From: G958295935 sp965224235
Lineage (GTDB): Bacteria; Chloroflexota; Dehalococcoidia; Lucifugimonadales; Lucifugimonadaceae
Direction of reading: 5' to 3'
DNA length: 64,000 bases
Assembly (NCBI GenBank): GCA_965224235.1
Contig: CBDCYP010000002.1
Span: 1,550,001 to 1,614,000 of the forward strand
Below, piece by piece: positions 23,130 through 32,403 of this stretch. Position numbers and translations under genes: made by a program. The notes under the pieces were generated by a model. It was not told the origin of the DNA. It saw nothing but the letters and a program-made list of their open reading frames with translations, and made no database searches. The stretch's first letter is position 1; every line of letters starts with the position of its first letter.

Positions 23130-24584
23130 TCACCTGGTCCGGAATGCTGCATAAACCTGACTGCCCCGACGCACCCTGCGCCGCGCCGCGCCGGTTTTTT
23201 GCGCGGCTTTCGCAACGTCCCGGGCGACGTTCCTCGCCACTGCACGATCGAAAACACTCGGAATGATGAAGTCTTCCGACAGATGCCTTTCGGGGATCAC
23301 GGATGCTATGGCGGTTGCGGCTGCGACCTTCATAGCATCGTTGATTTCCCGCGCCCTGACGTCGAGCACCCCCCGGAACAGACCGGGAAAGCAGAGGGAA
23401 TTGTTGATTTGATTCGGGTAGTCCGTCCTGCCGGTCGCCATGATCCGGACGTTGTCGGGAATCTCCTCGGGCCATATCTCAGGGTCGGGGTTGGAAAGGG
23501 CGAACACAATGGCGTCGCCCGTCATTCTTGCAACCTGATCGGACGTAACAAGGCCCGGGCCGGCAAGACCCAGCATGAAGTCCGCCTCTTCCAGCCCAGC
23601 GGCAATGTCGCAATCCACGTTGTCCGGATTCGTGTTCTCTGAGAACCACCGCTTCATCGCGTTAGAACCGTAGTCGCGGTTCCGAGACAACGAGCCCTGT
23701 CTGTCGAAGCCGATGATGTTATTGACCCCGTAGTTCCTCAGGATCTTGGCGCAAGCGGTACCGCTCGCCCCCACACCCAAAAGGGCCACCTTCAGGTTCC
23801 CCGGTTTCTTGCCGACGATCTTGAGCGCGTTGATCAAACCTGCCAACACGACCACGGCGGTCCCATGCTGGTCATCATGGAAAACCGGAATGTCCAGTTC
23901 GTTTATCAGGCGCTCCTCGATCTCAAAGCACCTGGGCGCAGAGATGTCCTCGAGGTTAATCCCACCAAAGCCCGGGGCAATCGCTTTGACGATTTCGACG
24001 ATCTTGTCGGGGTCTTTGGTGTCCAGAGCCAACGGCCACGCATCTACCCCGCCGAACTCCTTGAAGAGAAGCGCCTTGCCTTCCATCACCGGCAGGGAGG
24101 CTTCCGGCCCGATCTCCCCAAGCCCCAGCACTGCGGTCCCGTCCGTCACAATGGCCACCGTGTGGGCCTTTGCCGTGAGTGACCAGACCGCTTCCGGATC
24201 TTCGTGAATCCGCATGCAGACCCTGCCGACGCCTGGGGTATAGACCTTTGACATATCGTCGCGGGTCGTCACCGGCGTCTTGGAACGCATCTCGATCTTG
24301 CCGCCGATGTGTAGCAGGAAAGTGGGGTCGGAGACTGCCCCGATCGTTACGTCGGGAACGGCCTTGACGTGATCGATGACCATCTGACCGTGATCGACAC
24401 CCCTGGTATTGATGGTGAAATCGCGGACCATGTTGCCGCCCGACGTGGAGACGACATCCACCGCCGACACATCGCCGCCCGCGTCGCCAATGGCGGAAGT
24501 GATCTTGCCAAGCATGCCCGGGTTGTTCGGGTACTCGCAGCGAACGGTAAGGCTGTAGGCAACACCTGGACCTGGACCGGCCAT
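23130..24584 (-). CDS. NAD(P)-dependent malic enzyme with N-terminal ACT domain
   Basis: A 484-residue protein. Residues 8-85 form an ACT regulatory domain (YSLTVRCEYPNNPGMLGKIT, AIGDAGGDVSAVDVVS). The malic domain begins KTPVTTRDDMSKVYTPGVGR with the catalytic Tyr, followed by VTDGTAVLGLGEIGPEASLP, MEGKALLFKEFGGVDAWPL with catalytic Lys, and INLEDISAPRCFEIEERL and HDDQHGTAVVVLAGLINAL with metal ligands. The NAD domain has VALLGVGASGTACAKIL and VFALSNPDPEIWPEE. It decarboxylates malate to pyruvate, probably tuned by an amino acid binding the ACT domain. First gene of a two-gene unit with the DAO oxidase. Confidence 0.93.
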   Translation of the reverse strand: MAGPGPGVAYSLTVRCEYPNNPGMLGKITSAIGDAGGDVSAVDVVSTSGGNMVRDFTINTRGVDHGQMVIDHVKAVPDVTIGAVSDPTFLLHIGGKIEMRSKTPVTTRDDMSKVYTPGVGRVCMRIHEDPEAVWSLTAKAHTVAIVTDGTAVLGLGEIGPEASLPVMEGKALLFKEFGGVDAWPLALDTKDPDKIVEIVKAIAPGFGGINLEDISAPRCFEIEERLINELDIPVFHDDQHGTAVVVLAGLINALKIVGKKPGNLKVALLGVGASGTACAKILRNYGVNNIIGFDRQGSLSRNRDYGSNAMKRWFSENTNPDNVDCDIAAGLEEADFMLGLAGPGLVTSDQVARMTGDAIVFALSNPDPEIWPEEIPDNVRIMATGRTDYPNQINNSLCFPGLFRGVLDVRAREINDAMKVAAATAIASVIPERHLSEDFIIPSVFDRAVARNVARDVAKAAQKTGAARRRVRRGSQVYAAFRTR

Positions 24585-24881
24585 GAAAACCCCCTTCGCG
24601 CTGCCGGGTCGGCGCCGAGAATGATCTGCTTCCGGCGGTCGCAGCAGCGCGATATTACCACTGGCACAGATCTACTTCACCAGCAAAGCGATTCACCCTA
24701 ACCCATGATCGACCCACGCTGGGACGCGCTGACTGGAGTTGCCGCACTTGCCGCCGCAACGATCCAATATTTTTCACGAGTGGGAAATGAACGGTTACGA
24801 ATTGGCAACAAGGGAGGCGGCAGGAAAAGGTAGACTCGTAAGGGGCGAGTATGTGAAGTCGACAAAATCAGGGGGAACTCA

Positions 24882-25646
24882 ATGATCCAGCAGGCCAGTC
24901 CAACCAGCCCAAAAAAGTTGCGGGGCAGGATCATCACTTGCGAGATCACTCGTCGGGAAGACCTGACGGAAGATCTGTGGAAAATTTGGCTCCAGCCATC
25001 GCAACGGTTCACGTTCAAGCCGGGGCAGTACTGCACCATTGGCGCCGAGAACATCGAACGGCCTTACTCGATCGTTTCATCTCCCAATGAGCCCCAGATC
25101 GAACTGTTCATTGAGCTGGTCCCACTGCCGGATGGCAACCTCACGCCGGTCCTCCTCAAGTTGGGCGCAGGCGCCACGCTGACACTGCGACCCCGGGCAA
25201 AAGGCATCTTCGTATTCAAACCCGAATACAGAAATCACCTCATGATCGGCACAGTCACCGGCACGGTCCCCTACGTCAGCATGCTCCGAAACCACGAGGA
25301 AGAGGAGATCATCGACGATTACAACTACTACGTGCTTGAAGGCGCGAGTTACATGGATGAGTTTGGTTACGACGAAGAGTTGTCGGACTTCGCAGCCAGG
25401 TACCAGAACGTTGAGTTCGTACCGTCGTGCTCCAGGCCGGACGAGGCCCGCAACGCCGGATGGCAGGGAGAACGCGGCCGCATTAACACGTTGCTCGAAA
25501 AATACGTCGAGCGATTCGGCCTTGATCCGTCCAACACCTGCGTATACGCCTGCGGCCATCCCCAGATGATCGAGGATGTCAAGGCCCGCGCCGTGAAAGC
25601 CGGTTTCCACGTCGAGGAAGAACGTTTCTGGAAAGAGGACGACTAG
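24882..25646 (+). CDS. Ferredoxin/flavodoxin-NADP reductase-like FAD protein
   Basis: A 254-residue two-domain reductase. The FAD-binding barrel (residues 12-110) contains RFTFKPGQYCTIGAENIERP and the RxYS-type flavin motif ERPYSIVSSPNEPQ. The NAD(P) domain has NHLMIGTVTGTVPYVSMLR and the C-terminal CVYACGHPQMIEDVKARAVK, then an aromatic end (ERFWKEDD). It shuttles electrons between NADPH and ferredoxin or flavodoxin. Start at ATG 24882 with GGGGGAA upstream. It is a single gene, divergent from the malic enzyme operon. Confidence 0.88.
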   Translation: MIQQASPTSPKKLRGRIITCEITRREDLTEDLWKIWLQPSQRFTFKPGQYCTIGAENIERPYSIVSSPNEPQIELFIELVPLPDGNLTPVLLKLGAGATLTLRPRAKGIFVFKPEYRNHLMIGTVTGTVPYVSMLRNHEEEEIIDDYNYYVLEGASYMDEFGYDEELSDFAARYQNVEFVPSCSRPDEARNAGWQGERGRINTLLEKYVERFGLDPSNTCVYACGHPQMIEDVKARAVKAGFHVEEERFWKEDD

Positions 25647-25912
25647 CGGTATTCCCCTGCTGGCTCATCCCGGCGGAACATTCCCACCCCCAACGGCAGC
25701 CGCACGCTAATTGCCTTTCCCGTCGTTGATCGGCGCGTCGAACACTGCTGTCGCCTCGCTAATCTCGTTCGTCTCATGTCGCCTGCCGTGAAAGCCGGTA
25801 ACATTCGACGTGGTCCGCACGACTGCGGTCCCACACGCATGTAACATCCACCACCGTTGCCAGGAAGACACAAGTACCGGGCGCCCTATCCTCGCCCCAG
25901 GGAGAAATCACA

Positions 25913-26806
25913 ATGGCTGGAAAAATCGGATTCGTTGGACTCGGCATCATGGGCAAGCCAATGGCCCGCAACCTGATGAAGGCCGGATACGAGTTGAGCG
26001 TCTACGACCTGTTCCCGGGGCCGGTTGACGAACTGGTTGCCGAGGGCGCGTCGGCCGCGGCTTCACCGGCCGATGCGGCAAGCAACACCGAAATAACTGT
26101 CGTGATGGTCCAGGATGGGCCACAGTCGGAGGTCGCCTGCCTCGGCGAGAACGGCATTGCCCAGGGAGCTGCTCAGGGTCATCTAGTCGTCGACATGAGT
26201 TCGATAGCCCCAGGAGTGTCCCAAAAGATCGGACCCGCATTGAACGAAGCCGGCATCAACTTTCTGGACGCCCCCGTTTCAGGGGGAGAACCGTTCGCCA
26301 TCTCCGGCGACCTCGCCATCATGGTCGGCGGTAGAGCAGAGGACTTCGAAACGGCCAAGCCGCTCTTCGACGTGGTGGGCAAGTCGTCAGTGCTGTGCGG
26401 CGGATTCGGCGCCGGCAACGTTACCAAACTGGCGAATCAGATCTGCGTCGGCGCCAATATTCACGGCCTCGCAGAAGCGTTGGCGCTGGCCACCAAGGCG
26501 GGCGTCGATCCTCAGACGGTATTCGAAGCCATCAGGGGCGGCCTTGCCGGCAGCAACGTCATGAACGCCAAGGCGCCAATGATGATCGAGCGAAACTTCC
26601 AGCCCGGTTTCCGCATTGAGCTCCACTACAAGGACATCAACAACGCCATGCAGACCGCAAGGGAACTGAATATTCCTTTGCCGGTCACAGCCAACCTTCA
26701 GCAGGCGCTCGGCTCGTTGGTGGTCAACGGAAACGGCCGAGATGACCACGCCGGCATACTGAAGTACGTCGAGGCGGCGGCAAATGTCGAGGTGAAGCGA
26801 CCGTAG
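25913..26806 (+). CDS. NAD(P)-dependent beta-hydroxyacid dehydrogenase (GarR/HIBADH family)
   Basis: A 297-residue protein with the Rossmann motif IGFVGLGIMGKPMARNLMKAG at the N-terminus, the substrate-binding segment FLDAPVSGGEPFAISGDLAI, the catalytic Lys in GFGAGNVTKLANQICVGANI, and the C-terminal helical domain with HYKDINNAMQTARELNIPLP. The family includes tartronate semialdehyde reductase and 3-hydroxyisobutyrate dehydrogenase; which one this is cannot be decided. GGGAGAAATCACA precedes ATG 25913. Single gene ending at a bidirectional terminator. Confidence 0.9.
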   Translation: MAGKIGFVGLGIMGKPMARNLMKAGYELSVYDLFPGPVDELVAEGASAAASPADAASNTEITVVMVQDGPQSEVACLGENGIAQGAAQGHLVVDMSSIAPGVSQKIGPALNEAGINFLDAPVSGGEPFAISGDLAIMVGGRAEDFETAKPLFDVVGKSSVLCGGFGAGNVTKLANQICVGANIHGLAEALALATKAGVDPQTVFEAIRGGLAGSNVMNAKAPMMIERNFQPGFRIELHYKDINNAMQTARELNIPLPVTANLQQALGSLVVNGNGRDDHAGILKYVEAAANVEVKRP

Positions 26807-26831
26807 CAAGCCTAAAGATCTAACCCCGATC

Positions 26832-26863
26832 AAAGACCCGGAGAGTTAATCGTCCGGGTCTTT
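26832..26863. terminator. Bidirectional intrinsic terminator between convergent genes
   Basis: An 11-bp perfect stem (AAAGACCCGGA / TCCGGGTCTTT) with a 10-nt loop ends in TTT on the plus strand and the same on the minus strand. It sits 25 bp after the GarR-like gene and 28 bp after the MFS gene on the other strand. Confidence 0.8.
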
Positions 26864-26890
26864 CGCGTTTCCCGACCTAATATCCAGCCG

Positions 26891-28408
26891 TCACTCAACA
26901 ACGGGCGCGGGTTCTGCCCGGCCCCACAGCGACGCTACGGCGATCAGCGCCACACCGGACATCGCGGCGCCTACGATGAATACAATCCGCGCCCCGGAAA
27001 CGAATGCCTCGGCCGTTGCTCCGCTGGGGTCTTCCGATATCCCGGAAAGGTCGCCCGTCACGCCGCGAGCGAGCATCACCGCCGTGACGACGGCCGTGGC
27101 CGCCGCAATGGCCGTTACCTGGGACGTGTTCCTGATCACGTTCAGGAACGCAGCAGTCGAACTATAGGAAGCGCTGTCCACGGCGGACAACGTAATGGCC
27201 GAAATCGGCGTTATCCAAATCCCGAATCCGAGACCCGCCACCACGTTGGCGAAGGCGATCATCGCCAATGGAGTATCGCCCGAAAACGATGCAAACATGA
27301 TGTTGGACACTACTCCCAGCGCGAGCCCCAGCGCCGCGAATCGGACCCGGCTCCGGTCGAACAGACCGCCAAGCAACGTCGCGGCAAGTACAGACGCGAC
27401 AGCTCCGGCAAAGAAGACGAGGCCGATTGCGCCGGTAGAACGTCCCTGAACATCATGCACAAGGAACGGCAGAATAAAGAACATCGCCGATCCGCCAACG
27501 AACCCAAAGCCGCGGGCCACGATCGCCGACGCGAAAACCCTGCTCCTGAAGTTGCCCAGATCGATCAATGGGTCGTTGCATCGTAGTTCCCACCAAACAA
27601 ACGCCGCCAGGCTGAACAGGCTTAGTCCGGCCAATCCAAGAATGCCGGGTGACTGCCATCCGGCGCGACCGCCTTCGTTGAGAACGAAGATCCCCAGGCA
27701 GATCCCGCAGGCGACCAGCAATGCCCCAAGCCAGTCGAACTTGATCCGCGCAGGTCGTTCAGCAAGGCCGATTCGGGACTCTGCGAGCACGAGGTGGGAG
27801 GCGGCAAAACAGGGCAAGGCAAGTATGCTCATTACGACGTAGGCCGCGCGCCACCCGCCAGCATCGATCACAAATCCGCCCACGACCGGGCCGATGGTCA
27901 TCCCGACGGCGGATAACGCCATTGCGCCTCCCAACGCCCTGCTCCGTTCGTTGTCGGGAAACACCGCCGCGCAGATTGACAACATCTGGGTAAAAACGAT
28001 GGCAACGCCCATCGAGGAAATCATCCTCGCTGCTATCAGGACTGGAACGGACGGCGCGGCCCACGCGAGAACGGAACCGCCGCAAAGCATCGCTATCCCG
28101 GCAAGTTGCATGCGTTTCCGGCCCGTCAGATCGGCTAAGCGTCCCATGGGTAGGAGTAGTCCGCTAATCGTAAGAGCGCCGGCAAGCGGAATCCACGCGG
28201 CGGCGGTAAGGGACAACCCGAATTCGCCGGCGATCGTGGGCAACGCAATATTGGAAAACGTGGTGTCCATGGCTGCTATGAAGTTGCCCGCGCCAAGAAC
28301 CCAGAAGATACGCCAACGCCCGGCAAAGGGGGCTCTTCCCGCCCCCGAGCGCGCTGGTCGTGTCCGTCCGCCGGCGATCGAACCAACGCGGTCGCTATCG
28401 GCAGACAC
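26891..28408 (-). CDS. MFS transporter, DHA2 (EmrB/QacA) type
   Basis: A 505-residue membrane protein with about 14 hydrophobic segments. It opens after a charged 30-residue tail with WRIFWVLGAGNFIAAMDTTF and SNIALPTIAGEFGLS, the drug:H+ antiporter-2 signature, then motif A MGRLADLTGRKRMQLAG and motif C-like GMTIGPVVGGFVIDAGGWRA. These exporters use the proton gradient to expel drugs or hydrophobic compounds. The first residues suggest GTG 28408 as the start. It is transcribed alone, and the substrate cannot be inferred. Confidence 0.9.
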   Translation of the reverse strand: MSADSDRVGSIAGGRTRPARSGAGRAPFAGRWRIFWVLGAGNFIAAMDTTFSNIALPTIAGEFGLSLTAAAWIPLAGALTISGLLLPMGRLADLTGRKRMQLAGIAMLCGGSVLAWAAPSVPVLIAARMISSMGVAIVFTQMLSICAAVFPDNERSRALGGAMALSAVGMTIGPVVGGFVIDAGGWRAAYVVMSILALPCFAASHLVLAESRIGLAERPARIKFDWLGALLVACGICLGIFVLNEGGRAGWQSPGILGLAGLSLFSLAAFVWWELRCNDPLIDLGNFRSRVFASAIVARGFGFVGGSAMFFILPFLVHDVQGRSTGAIGLVFFAGAVASVLAATLLGGLFDRSRVRFAALGLALGVVSNIMFASFSGDTPLAMIAFANVVAGLGFGIWITPISAITLSAVDSASYSSTAAFLNVIRNTSQVTAIAAATAVVTAVMLARGVTGDLSGISEDPSGATAEAFVSGARIVFIVGAAMSGVALIAVASLWGRAEPAPVVE

Positions 28409-28449
28409 GTCGTCGTTCTTCAGAACCGCGTCGCCGGCCCAACGATGGG

Positions 28450-28587
28450 TTATCCGATATAGGCACGTGCGTTTCCTCGCGCAGCGTCAGCAAACGCCGC
28501 ATCCGAATCGTCTCGCGGTACGGCCGCGATGCAATCGGCAACGCGGGTCTCCAAAATGAGACGCGCCAAATCTACGGACGCTGTCAT
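28450..28587 (-). CDS. Possible small protein or gene fragment, 45 residues
   Basis: In the 330-bp gap between the MFS and PAC2 genes, the minus strand has a frame from ATG 28587 to TAA 28450 encoding MTASVDLARLILETRVADRI then a charged, Ala-rich end. The same frame continues upstream without a start codon (WLNDAVAILARYRPSHH), so it may be the tail of an eroded gene. No family recognised. Nothing else was seen in the gap. Confidence 0.3.
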   Translation of the reverse strand: MTASVDLARLILETRVADCIAAVPRDDSDAAFADAARGNARAYIG

Positions 28588-28740
28588 GTGGTGCGACGGC
28601 CGATAGCGCGCAAGAATGGCGACTGCATCGTTTAGCCATGCAACTCAGAGTCGGGCGGTAACCCCCAAGCGATAGTCCGCTGCCACACACAATAAGGCGA
28701 CGTGTTCAACGCAAGGATCGGCGGCAGCCCGAAAAGCGGC

Positions 28741-29664
28741 TCACACTCCGCCCTGCTGAGGCCCTGTGGATTCACCTATGTCCGGATTTCGCGAAACGTC
28801 CTCAAGGAATTTCTCGATCTCGGGCGACAACTCCACCTTGTCGTTCTCAGTTTGCCCCGCGGGTGGCTTCGACTCCTGGTCGTATTCGCCCTCGAATCGC
28901 TTCACGAGCGCTTGGAGTTGGGTGTTACTCGACATCGCGTTGCCGACCTGGGCGTACTGCCGGTCTCCCATGGCAATCTCCGGCAACCCCCTCCCAAATC
29001 CGTATTGGGAGCTCAAAACCTTCAAGAGTTGGGCCGCTCCGGCATAGTCATCGTCAAGCTTCAGATAGAGCGGTAGATGTACGATCAGGCTGAGCGTTTC
29101 GACGCCGATTTCCCGCCGCGCCCGGTCGGTCAATTGGCTCGTCAGGCTGGTCGGACCCTGATAGTTGCTACTGCCGATGCGCACCCCGCTGAACTCCGGC
29201 GGTGGGGTCCAGCCTCTTGCGGAGCCGGTCACTCGGAGCGGCCGCGTGTGGGGAACCGAGTCGTACATGCCGCCCACAAGTACATAACGAGAAACTCCCA
29301 GCTCCCCGAGCAACGCCAAAACGCTGTCGTTAAAGTCCTCAGCGTTCATGTGCGGCTCCATCATCTGAAGCAGCAGAAAATCGGGCTCATCCCGCCTCCG
29401 CCCTGCCATGACCGAGGTGTTGGGTACCGTTACGACGCGCTGGTTTTTGACGATCTTTATCTCCGGCCGGTAGCGCGTATAGTCGTAAAACCGGCTGGGA
29501 CGGGCCAGGCGGCCGATCTCGCGAGCGAACGTCAGGCGGGCCAGGCGGCCGAGCACGATCGCGCCAACATTGCCCACGTTCACCCAGGGGCGCAACATGA
29601 CGATGCAGTGCGGGTTGCGCAAAGGTGGGTCGGGCCGGTCTATTTCGAAGTCACCTACTAACAG
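28741..29664 (-). CDS. PAC2 family protein
   Basis: A PAC2 (proteasome assembly chaperone 2-like) protein of about 293-307 residues. Characteristic parts are LRNPHCIVMLRPWVNVGNVG at the N-terminus, EPDFLLLQMMEPHMNAEDF, SRYVLVGGMYDSVPHTRPLR and VETLSLIVHLPLYLKLDDDY. A Gln/Glu-rich C-terminal extension of about 60 residues follows. Bacterial PAC2 proteins are of unknown function. Starting at TTG 29622 would cut into the conserved N-terminus. A CTG at 29662-29664 with GGAG 8 nt upstream is a better fit, giving 14 more residues (LLVGDFEIDRPDPP). The start is uncertain. Confidence 0.82.
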   Translation of the reverse strand: MLVGDFEIDRPDPPLRNPHCIVMLRPWVNVGNVGAIVLGRLARLTFAREIGRLARPSRFYDYTRYRPEIKIVKNQRVVTVPNTSVMAGRRRDEPDFLLLQMMEPHMNAEDFNDSVLALLGELGVSRYVLVGGMYDSVPHTRPLRVTGSARGWTPPPEFSGVRIGSSNYQGPTSLTSQLTDRARREIGVETLSLIVHLPLYLKLDDDYAGAAQLLKVLSSQYGFGRGLPEIAMGDRQYAQVGNAMSSNTQLQALVKRFEGEYDQESKPPAGQTENDKVELSPEIEKFLEDVSRNPDIGESTGPQQGGV

Positions 29665-29727
29665 GCGCCTAACTCCGGATCAGGGGTCTGGGGACTACTA
29701 TCGATACGCAATCATTGAGTGTGTCAA

Positions 29728-29880
29728 TCAGCGAGCCGCGGGCTCGTAGTTTGCCCGGGGCGGCGCCAGGCAGGCGGTACGCACGAATCCGTTGTCCGTG
29801 ATGACGATGGTATCCTCGCTCCGTCGCGCCACCTCCGGCCTTGGCAACAATGTATTCAGATTTAAGGCGTATGGTCGCAC
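29728..29880 (-). pseudogene. Possible C-terminal remnant of an M24-type peptidase
   Basis: A 50-codon minus-strand frame (GTG 29880 to TGA 29728) contains RRSEDTIVITDNGFVRTACL, similar to the terminal strand of creatinase/Xaa-Pro peptidases (usually VRIEDTVVVTEDG). The rest of such a gene is missing. The identification rests on about 15 residues. The remaining gap up to 30056 shows no other feature. Confidence 0.25.
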
Positions 29881-30056
29881 ACCTCAATTCATTCTATATT
29901 GTGCGCCCTTCACGGCCCGAGTGTAATATTTCGACGCCATGGTCATGGTTCGGCGCACTGATCTACCCTCGTAGGTCTCATCGCCGAGACTGCCAGGCGC
30001 GAGTTCCGGCCTGTGCCTGATTGACATTTTTTTGAGGACCACAAGGTAATAATGCA

Positions 30057-31028
30057 GTGACATTGAAAATGGTTTTTGTCCCTCCGCAATCAGATGCCAT
30101 CAAGTCGTGGTTGCCTCGACTTCTGGACTCGATACCGGATGTTTCGTTCGTCGCGCCTGAGTCCATGGACGAAGCGCAGCGAGAAATCGCCGATGCCGAC
30201 GCGGCATTCGGCACGATCCCCTCCGGCCTGCTTGCGGAAGCCGGAAAACTGCGCTGGCTGCAAGCGCCCGCTGCGGCGCCGCCCGCGGGTTACTACTACC
30301 CCGAGCTGATCAGCCACCCGGTCACGGTCACGAATTTCCGGGAGATCTACAACGACCACATCTCGATCCACATCATGGCGGTTCTTCTGGCATTCACAAA
30401 ACGACTGCCCGACTACTACCGGCAACAGGCGAGCCGCAACTGGAACCCGCTGAATGAATCCCGCGATCACGCGTTGTTCATGCCGGAGGCCACGGCGCTC
30501 ATAGTCGGAGTGGGTGGGATCGGAGGCGAAACCGCCAGGCTTTGCGAGGCCTTCGGAATGAGGGTGATCGGCGTCGACGCCAGGCGAGAGGAACTGCCTG
30601 ACGGGGTGGCCGAACTTCACCGGCCGGATCAACTCGACAGGTTATTGCCGGAAGCAGATTTCGTTATCGCTACAATTCCTCACACGCCCCATACCGAGGG
30701 TCTGTTCAACGCCGCGAAGTTCGGCCTGATGAAAAGCAGCGCGTACTTCATCAACATCGGTCGGGGCATGACAACGAAGCTTGACGACCTGAATTACGCG
30801 CTTCGCAGCGGTCAAATCGGCGGGGCCGCCCTCGATGTATACGAAATCGAGCCATTGCCGGCCGACCATCCACTATGGGATGCGCCAAACACGATCCTTA
30901 CCCCGCACGTCGCGGCGTACGGGCCGCATCTTGAAGAGCGACGCTACGAAATCGTTGCCGAAAATGTTCGCCGCCTGATAAACGGGGAGCCCCTCCGCAA
31001 CGTCGTAGACAAGGAAAACTGGTTCTGA
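30057..31028 (+). CDS. D-2-hydroxyacid dehydrogenase
   Basis: A 323-residue D-isomer-specific 2-hydroxyacid dehydrogenase. The NAD motif ATALIVGVGGIGGETARLCE is at about residue 143, with SAYFINIGRGMTTKLDDLNY holding the catalytic Arg, GAALDVYEIEPLPADHPLWD the Glu, and NTILTPHVAAYGP the His. It interconverts 2-oxo and D-2-hydroxy acids with NAD(P)H; glyoxylate, hydroxypyruvate or a longer oxoacid are options. GTG 30057 has AAGG about 10 nt upstream; ATG 30069 is an alternative. Single gene. Confidence 0.93.
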   Translation: MTLKMVFVPPQSDAIKSWLPRLLDSIPDVSFVAPESMDEAQREIADADAAFGTIPSGLLAEAGKLRWLQAPAAAPPAGYYYPELISHPVTVTNFREIYNDHISIHIMAVLLAFTKRLPDYYRQQASRNWNPLNESRDHALFMPEATALIVGVGGIGGETARLCEAFGMRVIGVDARREELPDGVAELHRPDQLDRLLPEADFVIATIPHTPHTEGLFNAAKFGLMKSSAYFINIGRGMTTKLDDLNYALRSGQIGGAALDVYEIEPLPADHPLWDAPNTILTPHVAAYGPHLEERRYEIVAENVRRLINGEPLRNVVDKENWF

Positions 31029-31086
31029 ACCTCGGCCTCTCGCCCACCATCACGTCGCGGCAGATCTGATAAACGCGGCCGGTCGA

Positions 31087-32091
31087 TCACGCCTTTTCTG
31101 CCGCGAGCGCACGCAAGCGGGGGAGAACTTCCTCGCCGAGCATTCGGATCGTGTCAGGCTGATTGGTCGACGTAATCTGCATAACGACGGCTTTGGCGTC
31201 CAGATCGGTAATTAATGGCGCGTATATGTCCACCAATTCATCAGGACTCGCGGCAACCTGAAACATGCCGATGATCTCCTGGCGTGACATGGCATCGGCG
31301 CGGCGCCTGAGTACGGCAGGGTCGACGGCCGACAACCGCCCCTCCACGCGCAGACCTCGCCACGGGAGCAACGCCTCCCACGCTTCATCTTCATCACCGG
31401 CGTAGGCGCACCAACGGGTTGCGATGATGACGGGCTGCGCCCGGCCGACCTTCATCGCGGCGGCATTCGCCGGCTCGATCACCAACCGAGTGGTGTCCTC
31501 GGGATCCTTCACGCTCGTAATGATGCCGTCGGCCAGGCGGGCGGCGTTACGGGAAGAACGCGGACGCCCCGCGGCCATCCAGACCGGTATCGGATGAAGC
31601 GGCGGGCTATACAAGCGGGCAGCTTCGGTGCTGTAGTAACGGCCCTCGAACGTAATCTTTTCGCCCGCAAACAGTGCCCTGATTATGTGTATCGCTTCCT
31701 TTATGCGCCCGAGCCTCTCCGTAAAATTCCCGAACGAGAACCCCAACGGCCCTTCGTTGATGTTCTCTCCGGTGCCTATTCCAAGCTCGAATCGCCCGCC
31801 GGAAATGCGGTCTATGGTCGCTGCGGCCTGTGCGACTATCGCCGGGTGATGCCTGAATATCGGCGCGATTACGCCGGTGACAAGCCGGACCCGTTCGGTA
31901 GCCTGCGCCATCGCCGCCAAAGTCGAAAACGCGTAGCCTGCGGCCCCCACGTCGTCGACCCAAGGGTGGAAGTGCTCAGAAACGACCACGCCGTCGAATC
32001 CGGCCTCCTCGGCAAGCCTGGCGTGCCCTACCAGAACCTCCGGCTGAAACTGCTCGTGGCCGCAAAAGTAGTGGAACTCGACGTTGTTCAT
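31087..32091 (-). CDS. LLM-class oxidoreductase, F420-dependent glucose-6-phosphate dehydrogenase-like
   Basis: A 334-residue luciferase-fold protein. It starts MNNVEFHYFCGHEQFQPEVL, has GFDGVVVSEHFHPWVDDVG, TLAAMAQATERVRLVTGVIA, AAATIDRISGGRFELGIGTG with the following NINEGPLG, RLGRIKEAIHIIRALFAGE, and PIPVWMAAGRPRSSRNAARL. This pattern is that of the TIGR03557/FGD-like group, whose members use coenzyme F420. ATG 32091 is preferred, with GAGG close upstream, over 32127. The substrate is unknown; F420 use is inferred from family. Confidence 0.87.
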   Translation of the reverse strand: MNNVEFHYFCGHEQFQPEVLVGHARLAEEAGFDGVVVSEHFHPWVDDVGAAGYAFSTLAAMAQATERVRLVTGVIAPIFRHHPAIVAQAAATIDRISGGRFELGIGTGENINEGPLGFSFGNFTERLGRIKEAIHIIRALFAGEKITFEGRYYSTEAARLYSPPLHPIPVWMAAGRPRSSRNAARLADGIITSVKDPEDTTRLVIEPANAAAMKVGRAQPVIIATRWCAYAGDEDEAWEALLPWRGLRVEGRLSAVDPAVLRRRADAMSRQEIIGMFQVAASPDELVDIYAPLITDLDAKAVVMQITSTNQPDTIRMLGEEVLPRLRALAAEKA

Positions 32092-32403
32092 AGCCGCCTC
32101 ATCATCGCATACGGCGACCCCCGGCAAGACCTCCTCCGGCCCCCAGTCGAACGCTCATTCACGGTTCCGGCGACGCCACAAGACGTTCCTCGCGCCGCTT
32201 GTCAGCCACAGCAACCTGCCTCGCAAGTTGCATCAATAATCGACGCGCTGATACGCTGGTGCCGTAAAACGTTATTAGGTTCGCCAAAATTTAGGTGGAT
32301 TTCAGAGGAGTTCGGGCCTGCCAATTCGTTTCAGTGACGAATTCGGTAATTGCGTACCGCTCCAGGCGGTGGCCGAAATCTGGCAATCCGGAAAGAGATC
32401 ATC

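Noticed and set aside
30021..30053. TTGACA with TAATAA as promoter of the hydroxyacid dehydrogenase gene
   Set aside because: The spacer of 20-21 bp is too long to call with confidence without further evidence.
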